In this document: piece by piece, positions 26,480 to 35,025 of the stretch
How the letters are laid out: each line of letters opens with the position of its first letter
Numbering within the stretch: position 1 is the first letter of the stretch
Assembly: GCF_001984035.1 (NCBI RefSeq)
Contig: NZ_CP019449.1
Span: 1,612,001-1,676,000 of the forward strand
Direction: 5' to 3'
DNA length: 64,000 nucleotides
Origin: Sphingopyxis sp. QXT-31
GTDB lineage: Bacteria; Pseudomonadota; Alphaproteobacteria; Sphingomonadales; Sphingomonadaceae
Notes under the pieces: model-generated
The model's database searches: none
Told to the model about the DNA's origin: nothing
Seen by the model: the letters and a program-made list of their open reading frames with translations, nothing else
Translations under genes and position numbers: made by a program

Positions 26480-27124
26480 ATGAAGAAGATCGCAACTTGG
26501 ACCGTCCTGGCGCTGGCGACGACGATCGCCGGCTGCACCGGCACCGCCCACACCAACGCCAGCCTCGATTCGGTCCACCAGCCGCTGGTGCGCAACTCGA
26601 TTTACCAGTTCGACGTCGCGACGAGCGGCGGCGAGCTGCCCCCGAGCGAACAGGGCCGCCTGCAGGGCTGGCTCGACGCGATGGGCGTGCGTTACGGCGA
26701 CCGCATCGCGGTCGAGGATCCCTCGCCCTATGGCTCGGGCAACGCACAGGCGACGATCCGTTCGATGGTCGAACGCCGCGGCCTGCTGCTCAGCGACGCG
26801 CTGCCGGTCACCACCGGCGCCGTGCCAGAGGGCAGCGTCCGCGTCGTCGTGACGCGCGCCTCGGCGCATGTACCGGGCTGCCCCGACTGGGCGAGCAAAT
26901 CGTCGATCAATTTCACCAATTCGACCTCGTCCAACTATGGCTGCGCGACGAACAGCAATCTCGCCGCAATGGTCGCCGACCCCAACGATTTGATCAAGGG
27001 ATCGAGCGACGCAGGCTACGACCCCAGCACCGCGACGCGCGCGATCAAGACCTATCGCGAAAAACCGCCGACGGGCGCGGGCGCGCTCAAGCAGAACTCG
27101 ACCAGTGAAGGAGGCAGCCAGTGA
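26480..27124 (+). CDS. cpaD: Tad/Cpa pilus lipoprotein CpaD
   Basis: A 214-aa lipoprotein: signal MKKIATWTVLALATTIAGC with lipobox Cys19. The mature domain contains the family features PPSEQGRLQGWLDAMGVRYGDRI and VPGCPDWASKSS, then NYGCATNSNLAAMVADPNDL, which identifies CpaD. It is thought to act as secretin pilot. The 3' end overlaps the GTG start of cpaE by 4 nt. The stretch after residue 190 is low complexity. Confidence 0.93.
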   Translation: MKKIATWTVLALATTIAGCTGTAHTNASLDSVHQPLVRNSIYQFDVATSGGELPPSEQGRLQGWLDAMGVRYGDRIAVEDPSPYGSGNAQATIRSMVERRGLLLSDALPVTTGAVPEGSVRVVVTRASAHVPGCPDWASKSSINFTNSTSSNYGCATNSNLAAMVADPNDLIKGSSDAGYDPSTATRAIKTYREKPPTGAGALKQNSTSEGGSQ

Positions 27125-28389
27125 ACGCGCCTTTCAAAGCAGCCGGGCTGCGCGAACCGTTTAACGCCTTCGTGTGCGACGACGACACGCTGGAACTGAT
27201 CCGCGCCGCGGCCAACGACATGGGCTGGCCGATCGAGAAGTGCAACAAGGGCGGGCTGCGCAACGCGGTCCAGTCGCTGTCGGTCTCGGCGAGCCCGAAC
27301 ATCCTGTTCGTCGACATGTCCGAATCGGGCGACCCGATCAACGACATCAACGCGCTCGCGGAAGTTTGCGAGCCCGGCACGGTGGTGATCGCCGCCGGCC
27401 AGGTCAACGACGTGCGCCTGTATCGCGACCTCCTGTCGAGCGGGATCCAGGACTATCTGCTCAAGCCGCTGTCGCTCGACCAGGTCCGCGAATCGCTGAC
27501 CATGGCGCAGGCGATGCTGTCGGCGCCCAAGCATGCCGACATGGTCGATGACAAGCCGCATCACATGATGGCGGTGGTCGGCGTGCGCGGCGGCGTCGGC
27601 GCGTCGCTGGTATCGACCTCGCTCGCCTGGGCGATGAGCGAACAGGCCGGCCGCCAGACCGCGCTGCTCGACCTCGACGTGCATTTCGGCACCGGCGCGC
27701 TGACGCTCGACCTCGAGCCCGGCCGCGGGCTGATCGACGCGATCGACAATCCCAGCCGCATCGACGGGCTGTTCATCGAGCGCGCGATGGTGCGCGCATC
27801 GGACAAGCTCAGCCTGCTGTCGGCCGAGGCGCCGATCCACCAGCCGGTGCTGACCGACGGTTCGGCCTTCTTCCAGCTCGAGGAAGAACTACGCAACGCG
27901 TTCGAGATGACAATCGTCGACATCCCGCGCCACGTGCTGATCCCCTTCCCGCACCTGGTGTCGGAAGCGGGGACGATCCTGCTGGTCAGCGACGTGACGC
28001 TCGCCTCGGCGCGCGATACGATCCGCATCCTGTCGTGGTTCAAGCAGAATGTTCCCGGCGCGCGCGTGATTCTGGTGGCGAACAAGTTCCAGAATGCGGT
28101 CGGCGAATTGTCGCGCAAGGAATTCGAATCCTCGATCGAACGCCCCATCGACATCACCATCCCGTTCGACCCCAAGCTGGTCAGCCAGTCGGCCAAGCTC
28201 GGCAAATCCTATGCCGAGATCTGCAAGGGCACCAAGGCGAGCCAGGTGTGGAACGGACTGATGCGCCTGATCCTCGACGGCGCCGACGCCGAAGAGGAAG
28301 CGCCGAAGCCCGAAGCCAAGGCCAAGTCGGGCGGCTCGCTGCTCGGCAAGATCGGCGGCATCGGCGGCGTGATACTGAAAAAGAAATAA
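27121..28389 (+). CDS. cpaE: Tad/Cpa pilus localisation ATPase-like protein CpaE
   Basis: A 422-aa protein. Residues about 15-135 form a receiver-like domain (D65, K115 in place of usual phosphoacceptor and Lys), and about 148-390 a MinD/ParA-type ATPase domain. The Walker A region reads GVRGGVGAS (154-162), with Arg where ParA has the signature Lys and no P-loop Lys, as in other CpaE/TadZ. ALLDLDVHFG is Walker A'. CpaE/TadZ places the pilus machine at the pole. It starts at GTG 27121, overlapping cpaD. In most clusters cpaF follows; here tadB does. Confidence 0.92.
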   Translation: MNAPFKAAGLREPFNAFVCDDDTLELIRAAANDMGWPIEKCNKGGLRNAVQSLSVSASPNILFVDMSESGDPINDINALAEVCEPGTVVIAAGQVNDVRLYRDLLSSGIQDYLLKPLSLDQVRESLTMAQAMLSAPKHADMVDDKPHHMMAVVGVRGGVGASLVSTSLAWAMSEQAGRQTALLDLDVHFGTGALTLDLEPGRGLIDAIDNPSRIDGLFIERAMVRASDKLSLLSAEAPIHQPVLTDGSAFFQLEEELRNAFEMTIVDIPRHVLIPFPHLVSEAGTILLVSDVTLASARDTIRILSWFKQNVPGARVILVANKFQNAVGELSRKEFESSIERPIDITIPFDPKLVSQSAKLGKSYAEICKGTKASQVWNGLMRLILDGADAEEEAPKPEAKAKSGGSLLGKIGGIGGVILKKK

Positions 28390-28454
28390 GCGTGACTGCG
28401 GCCGGCTAGTCCGGTCGCCGCCAGCCATGGACTAGAAGCGGACGAAATCGCATC

Positions 28455-29426
28455 ATGGATCTGTCAGTCATCCTCATCATCGGCGGCGCCTTCCTGGCCT
28501 TCACGATGCTCGTGATCCTGCTCGGCGGCCCGTCGATCGGCAAGGCGAAATCGCGGCGTCTCGCGATGGTCAAGGACCGGCATGCCGCTTCGACCGAAGC
28601 GGTCGTCGCTGCGCAGATGCGCAAGACGATCCAAGCGTCGAGCAGCAAGGGCGGGACGAACCTGTCGAGCCTGATGCCGCGCCGCGAAGAGATGGAAAAG
28701 CGGCTGCGGCGCACCGGCAAGACCTGGACCGTCAGCCAGTATATGATGGCGTCGATGCTGATCTTCGTGGTTGCGGCGAGCCTGCTGATCGCGATCCGCA
28801 GCCCCCTGTTGCTCGCCGCGATGGTCGGCGCCTTCGTGGCGATCGGCCTGCCCTATTTCGTCGTCGGCAGCCTGATCAAGAAGCGCGTTGCCAAGTTCAA
28901 CACGCGCTTTCCCGACGCGATCGACCTGCTCGTTCGCGGCCTGAAATCGGGCCTTCCGGTGACCGAGACCTTCCAGGTCGTCAGCCAGGAACTTCCCGGC
29001 CCGGTCGGCGAGGAATTCAAGGGCGTGGTCGAACGCATCCGCATCGGCAACACGATGGAAGCCGCGCTCCAGGAATCGGCCGAGATGCTAGGCACACCCG
29101 AGTTCCAGTTCTTTTGCATCACCATTGCGATCCAGCGCGAAACGGGCGGCAACCTGGCGGAAACGCTGGCTAACCTGTCGGACGTGCTGCGCAAGCGCGC
29201 GCAGATGAAGCTCAAGATCCGCGCCATGTCGTCGGAAGCGAAGGCATCGGCGTATATCGTCGGCGCGCTGCCCTTCTTCGTCTTCGGTATCGTCTGGATG
29301 ATGAACCCCGAATATCTTCAGGGCTTCTTCGTCGAAGAACGTCTGATCATCACCGGGCTGGGCGGGCTCGTCTGGATGAGCATCGGCGCGTTCATCATGT
29401 CGCGCATGATCAGCTTCGAAATCTGA
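28455..29426 (+). CDS. tadB: Tad pilus inner-membrane platform protein TadB
   Basis: A 323-aa protein with an N-terminal helix, a cytoplasmic segment, two central helices (about 98-140) and a T2SSF/GspF domain (about 158-285; FPDAIDLLVRGLKSGLPVTE, IQRETGGNLAETL), then C-terminal helices. It is one of two platform proteins that couple the cytoplasmic ATPase to pilin assembly. It starts 65 nt after cpaE, a gap too small for any gene, and tadC follows after 13 nt. Confidence 0.93.
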   Translation: MDLSVILIIGGAFLAFTMLVILLGGPSIGKAKSRRLAMVKDRHAASTEAVVAAQMRKTIQASSSKGGTNLSSLMPRREEMEKRLRRTGKTWTVSQYMMASMLIFVVAASLLIAIRSPLLLAAMVGAFVAIGLPYFVVGSLIKKRVAKFNTRFPDAIDLLVRGLKSGLPVTETFQVVSQELPGPVGEEFKGVVERIRIGNTMEAALQESAEMLGTPEFQFFCITIAIQRETGGNLAETLANLSDVLRKRAQMKLKIRAMSSEAKASAYIVGALPFFVFGIVWMMNPEYLQGFFVEERLIITGLGGLVWMSIGAFIMSRMISFEI

Positions 29427-29439
29427 CGGGAGCAGACAA

Positions 29440-30480
29440 ATGAACAGCACTCTGCTCCTCAACGCCTTCACCGGGGCCACCAGCGGCCCGAAACTGATGG
29501 GCATCGACGTCGTCTGGGTCGGCACCGTGCTCGCCGCGGTCGGCGTCGGCGCGGTCCTCGTCGCGCTCTATGGCGCGCTGACCGTCCGCGACCCGATGGC
29601 GAAGCGCGTGAAAGCGCTCAACGAACGCCGCGAACAGTTGAAGGCCGGCATCACCGCCTCGACCGCGAAGCGCCGTGCCAAGCTGGTCCGCAAGAACCAG
29701 ACCGCCGACAAGATGCGCACCTTCCTGGGCAAGCTGCAGGTGCTGCAGGAAGACCAGATCAAGGACGTCCAGCAGAAGCTGGCGCAGGCGGGCATCCGCT
29801 CGAAGGATCTCGCGGTCGCGGTGATCTTTGGTCGCCTGATCATGCCGATCTTGCTCGGCGGGCTTGCCGCCTTCCTGATCTATGGCCTCGACATGTGGCC
29901 CGACATGACCCCGTTCAAGCGCGCCGGCGCCCTGATGACGGCGCTGATCCTCGGATACAAGGCCCCCGACCTGTTTGTGCAGAACAAGCGGACCAAGCGT
30001 ACCGATGCGGTCCGCAAGGGCCTGCCCGACGCGCTCGACCTGCTGGTCATCTGCGCCGAAGCTGGCCTGACCGTCGACGCCGCGTTCAGCCGCGTCGCGA
30101 AGGAATTAGGCCGGGCGTATCCGGAACTGGGCGAAGAATTCGCGCTCACCTCGATCGAACTCGGCTTCCTCACCGAACGTCGGCAGGCGTTCGAGAACCT
30201 CGCCTATCGTGTCAATCTGGACTCGGTGAAGGGTGTGGTCACGACCATGATCCAGACCGAGAAATACGGCACGCCGCTCGCCAGCGCGCTGCGCGTGCTG
30301 TCGGCCGAATTCCGCAACGAACGTATGATGCGCGCCGAGGAAAAGGCGGCGCGCCTGCCTGCGATCATGACCGTGCCGCTGATCCTGTTCATCCTGCCGG
30401 TGCTGTTCATCGTGATCCTGGGTCCGGCGGCCTGCTCGCTTAAGGACGCGCTTGGCGGCGCAATGAGCGGCGGCGGCTGA
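29440..30480 (+). CDS. tadC: Tad pilus inner-membrane platform protein TadC
   Basis: A 346-aa paralogue-like partner of TadB: N-terminal helix (about 24-44), charged cytoplasmic part, two helices (about 125-165), T2SSF domain (about 185-310; LPDALDLLVICAEAGLTVDAAF, VTTMIQTEKYGTPLA) and a final helix ending GPAACSL. Last gene of the cluster, closed by a strong terminator. Typical downstream tadD, tadG or pseudopilin genes are absent. Confidence 0.93.
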   Translation: MNSTLLLNAFTGATSGPKLMGIDVVWVGTVLAAVGVGAVLVALYGALTVRDPMAKRVKALNERREQLKAGITASTAKRRAKLVRKNQTADKMRTFLGKLQVLQEDQIKDVQQKLAQAGIRSKDLAVAVIFGRLIMPILLGGLAAFLIYGLDMWPDMTPFKRAGALMTALILGYKAPDLFVQNKRTKRTDAVRKGLPDALDLLVICAEAGLTVDAAFSRVAKELGRAYPELGEEFALTSIELGFLTERRQAFENLAYRVNLDSVKGVVTTMIQTEKYGTPLASALRVLSAEFRNERMMRAEEKAARLPAIMTVPLILFILPVLFIVILGPAACSLKDALGGAMSGGG

Positions 30481-30516
30481 TCGCCGGGACAGCAAGAGCG
30501 ACACCGGAACGACAAG

Positions 30517-30546
30517 GGGGAGCCGCCAAGCGGCTCCCCTTTTCTT
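30517..30546 (+). terminator. Rho-independent terminator of the cpa/tad cluster
   Basis: GGGGAGCCGC (30517-30526), loop CAA, GCGGCTCCCC (30530-30539), then TTTTCTTT. It lies 36 nt after tadC and just before the stop of the convergent FAH-family gene, so it may serve both strands. Confidence 0.85.
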
Positions 30547-30549
30547 TGG

Positions 30550-31551
30550 TCAGCCGACCGTTTGCTCGATCGCCCCGAAGATGCTGTGGTGCCGATCGTC
30601 GTCCATCCAGATGCGCACCGTGTCGCCCTTTTGCATGAAGGGTGTTTTCGGTTCACCCTCCAGGATCGTCTCGACGGTGCGCACCTCGGCGAGGCAGCAA
30701 TAGCCGAGGCCGCCCTGCGCGATCGGCTTGCCCGGACCGCCGTCGGCGTCGCGGTTCGACACCGTCCCCGACCCGATGATCGTCCCCGCACCCAGATCGC
30801 GCGTCTTGGCGGCATGCGCTATCAGCGCCCCGAAATCGAAGGTCATATCGACCCCGGCATCGGCGCGGCCGAGCGCCTGGCCGTTGAGGTCGACCGAGAG
30901 CGTGCCGTGCAGCTTGCCGTCCTTCCACCGATCGCCGAGCGCGTCGGGGGTGACGAAAACCGGCGACATCGCGCTCGACGGCTTCGACTGGAAGAAACCG
31001 AAGCCCTTGGCGAGTTCGGCGGGGATCAGGCCGCGCAGCGAAACGTCGTTGGTCAGGCCGACGAGCAGGATATGGTCGCGCGCTGCGACCGGATCGATGC
31101 CCGCGGGTACGTCGCCGGTCACCACCACGACCTCGGCCTCCATGTCGCAGCCCCAGGCGGGGTCGCCGAGCGGGATCGGGTCGCGCGGCGCGAGGAAGGC
31201 GTCGCTGCCGCCCTGGTACATCAGCGGATCGTGCCAGAAGCTGTCGGGCATTTCGGCGCCGCGCGCCTGTCGCACCAGCGCGACATGATTCACATAGGCG
31301 CTGCCGTCGGCCCATTGATAGGCGCGCGGCAGCGGCGACGCCGCCTCGCGCTCGTGGAAGCGCTCCTTCGGGATCGCGTCATGGTTGAGGTCCTCGGCCA
31401 GCGCCGCGAGGCGCGGCGCGGCATAAGCCCAATTATCGAGCGCCGCCTGCAGCGTCGGGACGATCTGTCCGGCGTCGGCATACCAGGCGAGGTCGTCCGA
31501 AACGACGACAAGCCGGCCGTCGCGGCCACCTTTAAGCGAGGCTAATTTCAC
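30550..31551 (-). CDS. Fumarylacetoacetate hydrolase family protein
   Basis: A 333-aa protein: N-terminal domain beginning KLASLKGGRDGRLVVVS (about 1-80) and an FAH catalytic domain (about 85-330) with metal ligands in the DMEAEVVVV segment, SAMSPVFVT, and GTIIGSGTVSNRD. The family hydrolyses C-C bonds in acylpyruvates or related diketo acids, often in aromatic degradation. The conserved MKLASL-type opening supports the GTG at 31551 (AAGGG 11 nt upstream); an ATG at 31581 would add ten residues. No aromatic pathway gene is adjacent, so substrate is unknown. Confidence 0.85.
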   Translation of the reverse strand: MKLASLKGGRDGRLVVVSDDLAWYADAGQIVPTLQAALDNWAYAAPRLAALAEDLNHDAIPKERFHEREAASPLPRAYQWADGSAYVNHVALVRQARGAEMPDSFWHDPLMYQGGSDAFLAPRDPIPLGDPAWGCDMEAEVVVVTGDVPAGIDPVAARDHILLVGLTNDVSLRGLIPAELAKGFGFFQSKPSSAMSPVFVTPDALGDRWKDGKLHGTLSVDLNGQALGRADAGVDMTFDFGALIAHAAKTRDLGAGTIIGSGTVSNRDADGGPGKPIAQGGLGYCCLAEVRTVETILEGEPKTPFMQKGDTVRIWMDDDRHHSIFGAIEQTVG

Positions 31552-31603
31552 ATCTGTCCCTTTGTCTGCGATGCCGCGCATCGCCTGATTGGGGGAGCGA
31601 TGA

Positions 31604-32029
31604 TCAGCGCGGCATCTGGATCGAAGCGAAACAGGTAAAGCCGCTCTGCCCCGCCTGCAAGCGCCGGATATATTGCAGATACGCCTGCGACTGGTTGTAG
31701 CTGGTGCCGGGCAGCGTCTGGCCGCGGAAGGCGCGCTTCACTTCTTCGCCGGTGAACGGCCTCGGCGAGCCCGGAAAGGCGCCCTGCGTTCCGGCGGCGA
31801 CGAGATTGCCCTTGGGGTCGATATATTTGCCCGCGCCCGATACGTCGGGGACCGGAATCTGGCAATTCATCACCGACACGGCGGTCTGCGCAAAGGCCGG
31901 ACGGATCGTCAACGCCGCCGATACGCCGACGGCGCCGAGCATCAACGCGCGGCGGCGCGTCGGCACGGCCTCGATGCCATCGGCGGTTTCGGGCGCCCCC
32001 GCGCCGGCCGGCTGATCCTGTTCTTTCAT
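31604..32029 (-). CDS. Small protein with twin-arginine leader, unknown function
   Basis: A 141-aa protein. A twin-arginine-type leader (TRRRALMLGAVGVSAALTIRPAFA, about residues 27-50) predicts Tat export; the N-terminal extension before it is unusually long. The mature part has two cysteines (NCQIPVPDVSGAGKYIDPKG and GFTCFASI) that could form a disulfide, and SYNQSQAYLQYIRRLQAGQSG. I do not recognise a family. It diverges from the phoR-like kinase. A start at 32119 in the same frame, adding a second hydrophobic stretch, cannot be excluded. Confidence 0.7.
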   Translation of the reverse strand: MKEQDQPAGAGAPETADGIEAVPTRRRALMLGAVGVSAALTIRPAFAQTAVSVMNCQIPVPDVSGAGKYIDPKGNLVAAGTQGAFPGSPRPFTGEEVKRAFRGQTLPGTSYNQSQAYLQYIRRLQAGQSGFTCFASIQMPR

Positions 32030-32177
32030 GCCCGGCGCATAAACCACCAAAAGCCCAAGGAAAAGCAAAAGACCGCGCGCGCCGCCGCGCTTCCCGTTTC
32101 GGGACATCCGCATCGAAAGCGTTAATCCCGGTAAAGCCGCTTGCGCGCTCTCCCCGCTCATGCGAGGCGGAGCGCCG

Positions 32178-33413
32178 ATGTTCGACCGACTCTCCAGCCT
32201 CGTCGTAGCGTTGACCCTGGTCGCCATCGCGGCGATTTTCGCGATGCTCGCCGGCGGCGACGCGCTGACGATCGCGATCCTGGCGGTCGCGGGCATCGCT
32301 GCGATATTGGTCGTCCATGGCGCGGCGCCCGATACGACCGCAGGAGCTCGCGGCGAGGCCCCTGCCGAGCCTCTGCCCGCATTGCCCGGATCGCTGCTGC
32401 GCCATCCCGATTTCGCGCGCTGGGCCGACCAGGAGCGCGAGCCGCTGATCGGCACCGACGACCATATCGTCACCATCGCCAACGACGCCGCGATCCGGCT
32501 GCTGGGACGCCATATCGTCGGCGCCGACATCCGCACCGCGATCCGCCACCCCGGCGCGGTCGACGCGCTGGCGGCAGCGGGGAGCCCCGACACGCTGCAG
32601 GAAATCCACCTCGCCGACTTTCCGCGTCCGGGGCATCGCTGGACGATGCATATCGCCGCGCTATCGGGGGGCGAGCGCATTATCTTTCTCTCCGACCGCT
32701 CGGCGATCGACGCCGCCGACCGGATGCGGTCGGACTTCGTCGCCAACGCCAGCCACGAACTGCGCACGCCGCTCGCCGCGATCCTCGGCTATGTCGAGAC
32801 GCTGCAGGACATGAACGACGAGGGCGATGGCGCGACGCGGCACCGGTTCCTGTCGATCATCGAGCGCGAGGCGCGGCGGATGCAGCAGTTGGTGATCGAC
32901 CTGCTCTCGATTTCGCGCGTCGAGGCCGACCGTTTTCGCCGCCCGACGACCCCGGTCGACCTGACCGCGATCGTGCGCACCACCATCGCCCAGCTCAAGG
33001 ACAGCGACCATCCGCGCGCCAAGGATGTGGTCGCGGGCTTCGACGCCACCCCGCTGCCGATACTCGGCGACGAGGCGCAACTCGGGCAGCTGGCGCACAA
33101 TATCATCTCGAACGCGATGAAATATGGCCGTGCGGACACCCCGGTGACCGTCGAGCTGCTGCGTGAAGGCCATCGCGGACGGCTGGCGGTGCGCGACGAG
33201 GGCGAAGGCATTGCGCCCGACCATCTGCCGCGGCTGACCGAGCGCTTCTACCGCGTCGACGAGGCGCGGAGCCGCTCGGTGGGTGGCACGGGCCTGGGTC
33301 TCGCGATCGTCAAGCACATCAGCGAGCGGCATCAGGGCCAGCTCGATATCGAGAGCGAGGTCGGCAAGGGCACGCGTGTATCGGTGACCTTCCCGCTGGC
33401 CGGCGAAGCCTAA
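32178..33413 (+). CDS. PhoR-like sensor histidine kinase
   Basis: A 411-aa kinase: two adjacent N-terminal membrane helices (about 8-50) with almost no periplasmic loop, a PAS-like segment (about 85-175), the dimerisation H box NASHELRTPLAAILGYVETL (H193) and the catalytic domain with NIISNAMKYG, DEGEGI and GTGLGLAIVKHI. The minimal periplasmic part and H-box sequence resemble PhoR, which senses phosphate through the Pst transporter. No pst, phoU or phoB lies next to it. GGCGGAG precedes the ATG at 32178. The Pho assignment is inference supported by phoX and phoD in the window. Confidence 0.8.
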   Translation: MFDRLSSLVVALTLVAIAAIFAMLAGGDALTIAILAVAGIAAILVVHGAAPDTTAGARGEAPAEPLPALPGSLLRHPDFARWADQEREPLIGTDDHIVTIANDAAIRLLGRHIVGADIRTAIRHPGAVDALAAAGSPDTLQEIHLADFPRPGHRWTMHIAALSGGERIIFLSDRSAIDAADRMRSDFVANASHELRTPLAAILGYVETLQDMNDEGDGATRHRFLSIIEREARRMQQLVIDLLSISRVEADRFRRPTTPVDLTAIVRTTIAQLKDSDHPRAKDVVAGFDATPLPILGDEAQLGQLAHNIISNAMKYGRADTPVTVELLREGHRGRLAVRDEGEGIAPDHLPRLTERFYRVDEARSRSVGGTGLGLAIVKHISERHQGQLDIESEVGKGTRVSVTFPLAGEA

Positions 33414-33535
33414 GCCGCGCACGCCTGCGCGCCGCGCTTGCATTTCCGCCGCTTCCCCGCTAAGGGCCCGCGCTTCCGTCCATGGTCATCCCTGGAGGCG
33501 TGGCGGAACTGTGTAACCGTACTCGGAGAAATATT

Positions 33536-34168
33536 ATGAGCGATCAGCTGACGCTGACGGCCGAGACGCGCGAACGCGGAGGCAAGGGAGCCTCGCGTGA
33601 CCTGCGTCGCAATGGCCGCGTCCCCGCCGTCGTCTATGGCGGCAAGGAAGAACCCCTGATGATCCACGTCGAAGAAAAGCTGCTGATGAAGCAGCTGATG
33701 TCGGGTCACTTCATGAACTCGGTCGTGATGATCGACGTCGGCGGCAAGCAGATCCGCACGCTGCCCAAGGACGTCGCCTTCCACCCGGTCAAGGATCGCC
33801 CGATCCACGCCGACTTCCTGCGCATCACCAAGGATGCCAAGGTTACCGTCGCGGTCCCGGTGGTGTTCATCAACGAAGAAGCCTCGCCGGGCCTGAAGCG
33901 CGGCGGTGTGCTGAACATCGTTCGCCACGAGCTGGAACTGGTCTGCGACGCGGACAAGATGCCCGACGACATCCAGATCGACGTGACCGGCTATGATGTC
34001 GGCGATTCGATCCACATCAGCGCCGTCACCCTGCCCAAGGGTGTCGAAAGCGCGATCACCGATCGCGATTTCACCATTGCGACGATCGTCGCCCCGTCGG
34101 CGCTGAAGTCGAGCGAAGGCGACACCACCGTCGATGGCGGCGAAGCCGCCGAAGGCGACGACGCCTAA
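33536..34168 (+). CDS. rplY: 50S ribosomal protein L25 (Ctc form)
   Basis: A 210-aa L25/Ctc: N-terminal 5S rRNA-binding L25 domain (about 1-95; [25 protein letters not shown]) and the C-terminal Ctc/TL5 domain (about 100-190). An acidic tail follows. AGGAG-like sequence (CGGAGAA) precedes the ATG at 33536; the longer upstream frame is not homologous. It is paired with pth, an arrangement conserved across many bacteria. Confidence 0.97.
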   Translation: MSDQLTLTAETRERGGKGASRDLRRNGRVPAVVYGGKEEPLMIHVEEKLLMKQLMSGHFMNSVVMIDVGGKQIRTLPKDVAFHPVKDRPIHADFLRITKDAKVTVAVPVVFINEEASPGLKRGGVLNIVRHELELVCDADKMPDDIQIDVTGYDVGDSIHISAVTLPKGVESAITDRDFTIATIVAPSALKSSEGDTTVDGGEAAEGDDA

Positions 34169-34180
34169 ACCCGTTCGGAC

Positions 34181-34207
34181 GGCCCCTTCCCGCAGCGGGA
34201 AGGGGCC
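34181..34207. terminator. Strong hairpin between rplY and pth
   Basis: GGCCCCTTCCCG, loop CAG, CGGGAAGGGGCC: a 12-bp perfect stem starting 12 nt after the rplY stop. No T run follows, so it may be an attenuator or processing/stability element rather than a true terminator. pth starts 31 nt later. Confidence 0.5.
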
Positions 34208-34238
34208 TCCCACGATTGGCCCCGAGAAAGGCAGCGCC

Positions 34239-34808
34239 ATGCAGCTCTGGGTCGGCCTGGGCAATCCCGGGCCCCAATATGCGATGCATCGGCACAATGT
34301 CGGCTTCATGGCCGCCGACGTCATCGCCGACGTGCACGGCTTTCCCGCCCCGGCGAAGAAATTCCAGGGCTGGCTGCAGGACGGCCGTATCGGGCGCCAC
34401 CGCGTCCTGATCCTAAAACCCGGCACCTTCATGAACGAAAGCGGCCGCAGCGTGCGCGCCGCGCTCGATTTCTATAAATTGACCCCGCAGGACGTGACCG
34501 TCTTCTACGACGAGCTCGATCTCGCCCCGATGAAGATCAAGGTGAAGCAGGGCGGCGGTGCGGCGGGCCACAACGGTATCCGCAGCATGATCCAGCATAT
34601 CGGCGACGATTTCCGCCGCGTGCGCATCGGCATCGGCCACCCTGGGCACAAGGACCGCGTCACGGGCCATGTGCTCGGCAATTATCACAAGAGCGAGATG
34701 GAGCCGCTCGTCGACCTGCTCGGCGCGATCGCGGCCGAGGCGGCGTGGCTCGCCGACGGCGACGATGCGCGCTTCGTGAGCGATGTGGCGCTGCGGCTGC
34801 AGGGGTAA
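34239..34808 (+). CDS. pth: Peptidyl-tRNA hydrolase
   Basis: A 189-aa enzyme releasing peptides from stalled peptidyl-tRNA. It begins MQLWVGLGNPGPQYAMHRHNVGF, with the catalytic His in the RHNVG motif; FMNESGRSV, VFYDELDLAP and GGGAAGHNGIRSM are all present. The ATG at 34239 is fixed by homology and by GAGAAAGG upstream. It is probably co-transcribed with rplY through the intervening hairpin. Confidence 0.97.
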   Translation: MQLWVGLGNPGPQYAMHRHNVGFMAADVIADVHGFPAPAKKFQGWLQDGRIGRHRVLILKPGTFMNESGRSVRAALDFYKLTPQDVTVFYDELDLAPMKIKVKQGGGAAGHNGIRSMIQHIGDDFRRVRIGIGHPGHKDRVTGHVLGNYHKSEMEPLVDLLGAIAAEAAWLADGDDARFVSDVALRLQG

Positions 34809-34846
34809 TCCGGGCGCGGCCGATCCCGGAACGACATTCATTGCAT

Positions 34847-34949
34847 CGTCATCCTGAACTTGTTTCAGGATCCATGATCTGCCGTTTCCTTCGGCGCAGC
34901 GTCAAACGAGGGTTCGGGCCATGGATGCTGAAACGAGTTCAGCATGACG
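34847..34949. repeat. Intergenic inverted-repeat element (~100 bp)
   Basis: Left arm 34847-34876 begins CGTCATCCTGAACTTG; right arm 34920-34949 is its near-perfect reverse complement. Each arm is itself a small hairpin (CTGAAC...GTTTCAG). It lies between pth and the SDR gene. This type of CGTCATCCTGAAC element is common between genes in sphingomonads. Confidence 0.75.
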
Positions 34950-35025
34950 AGATTCCGAAGTCTGTTCGTAGATTTGGCACCCTCCGCGCTTTGATGCATG
35001 ATGGCTCCCGAAAGGAGCTTCACCC

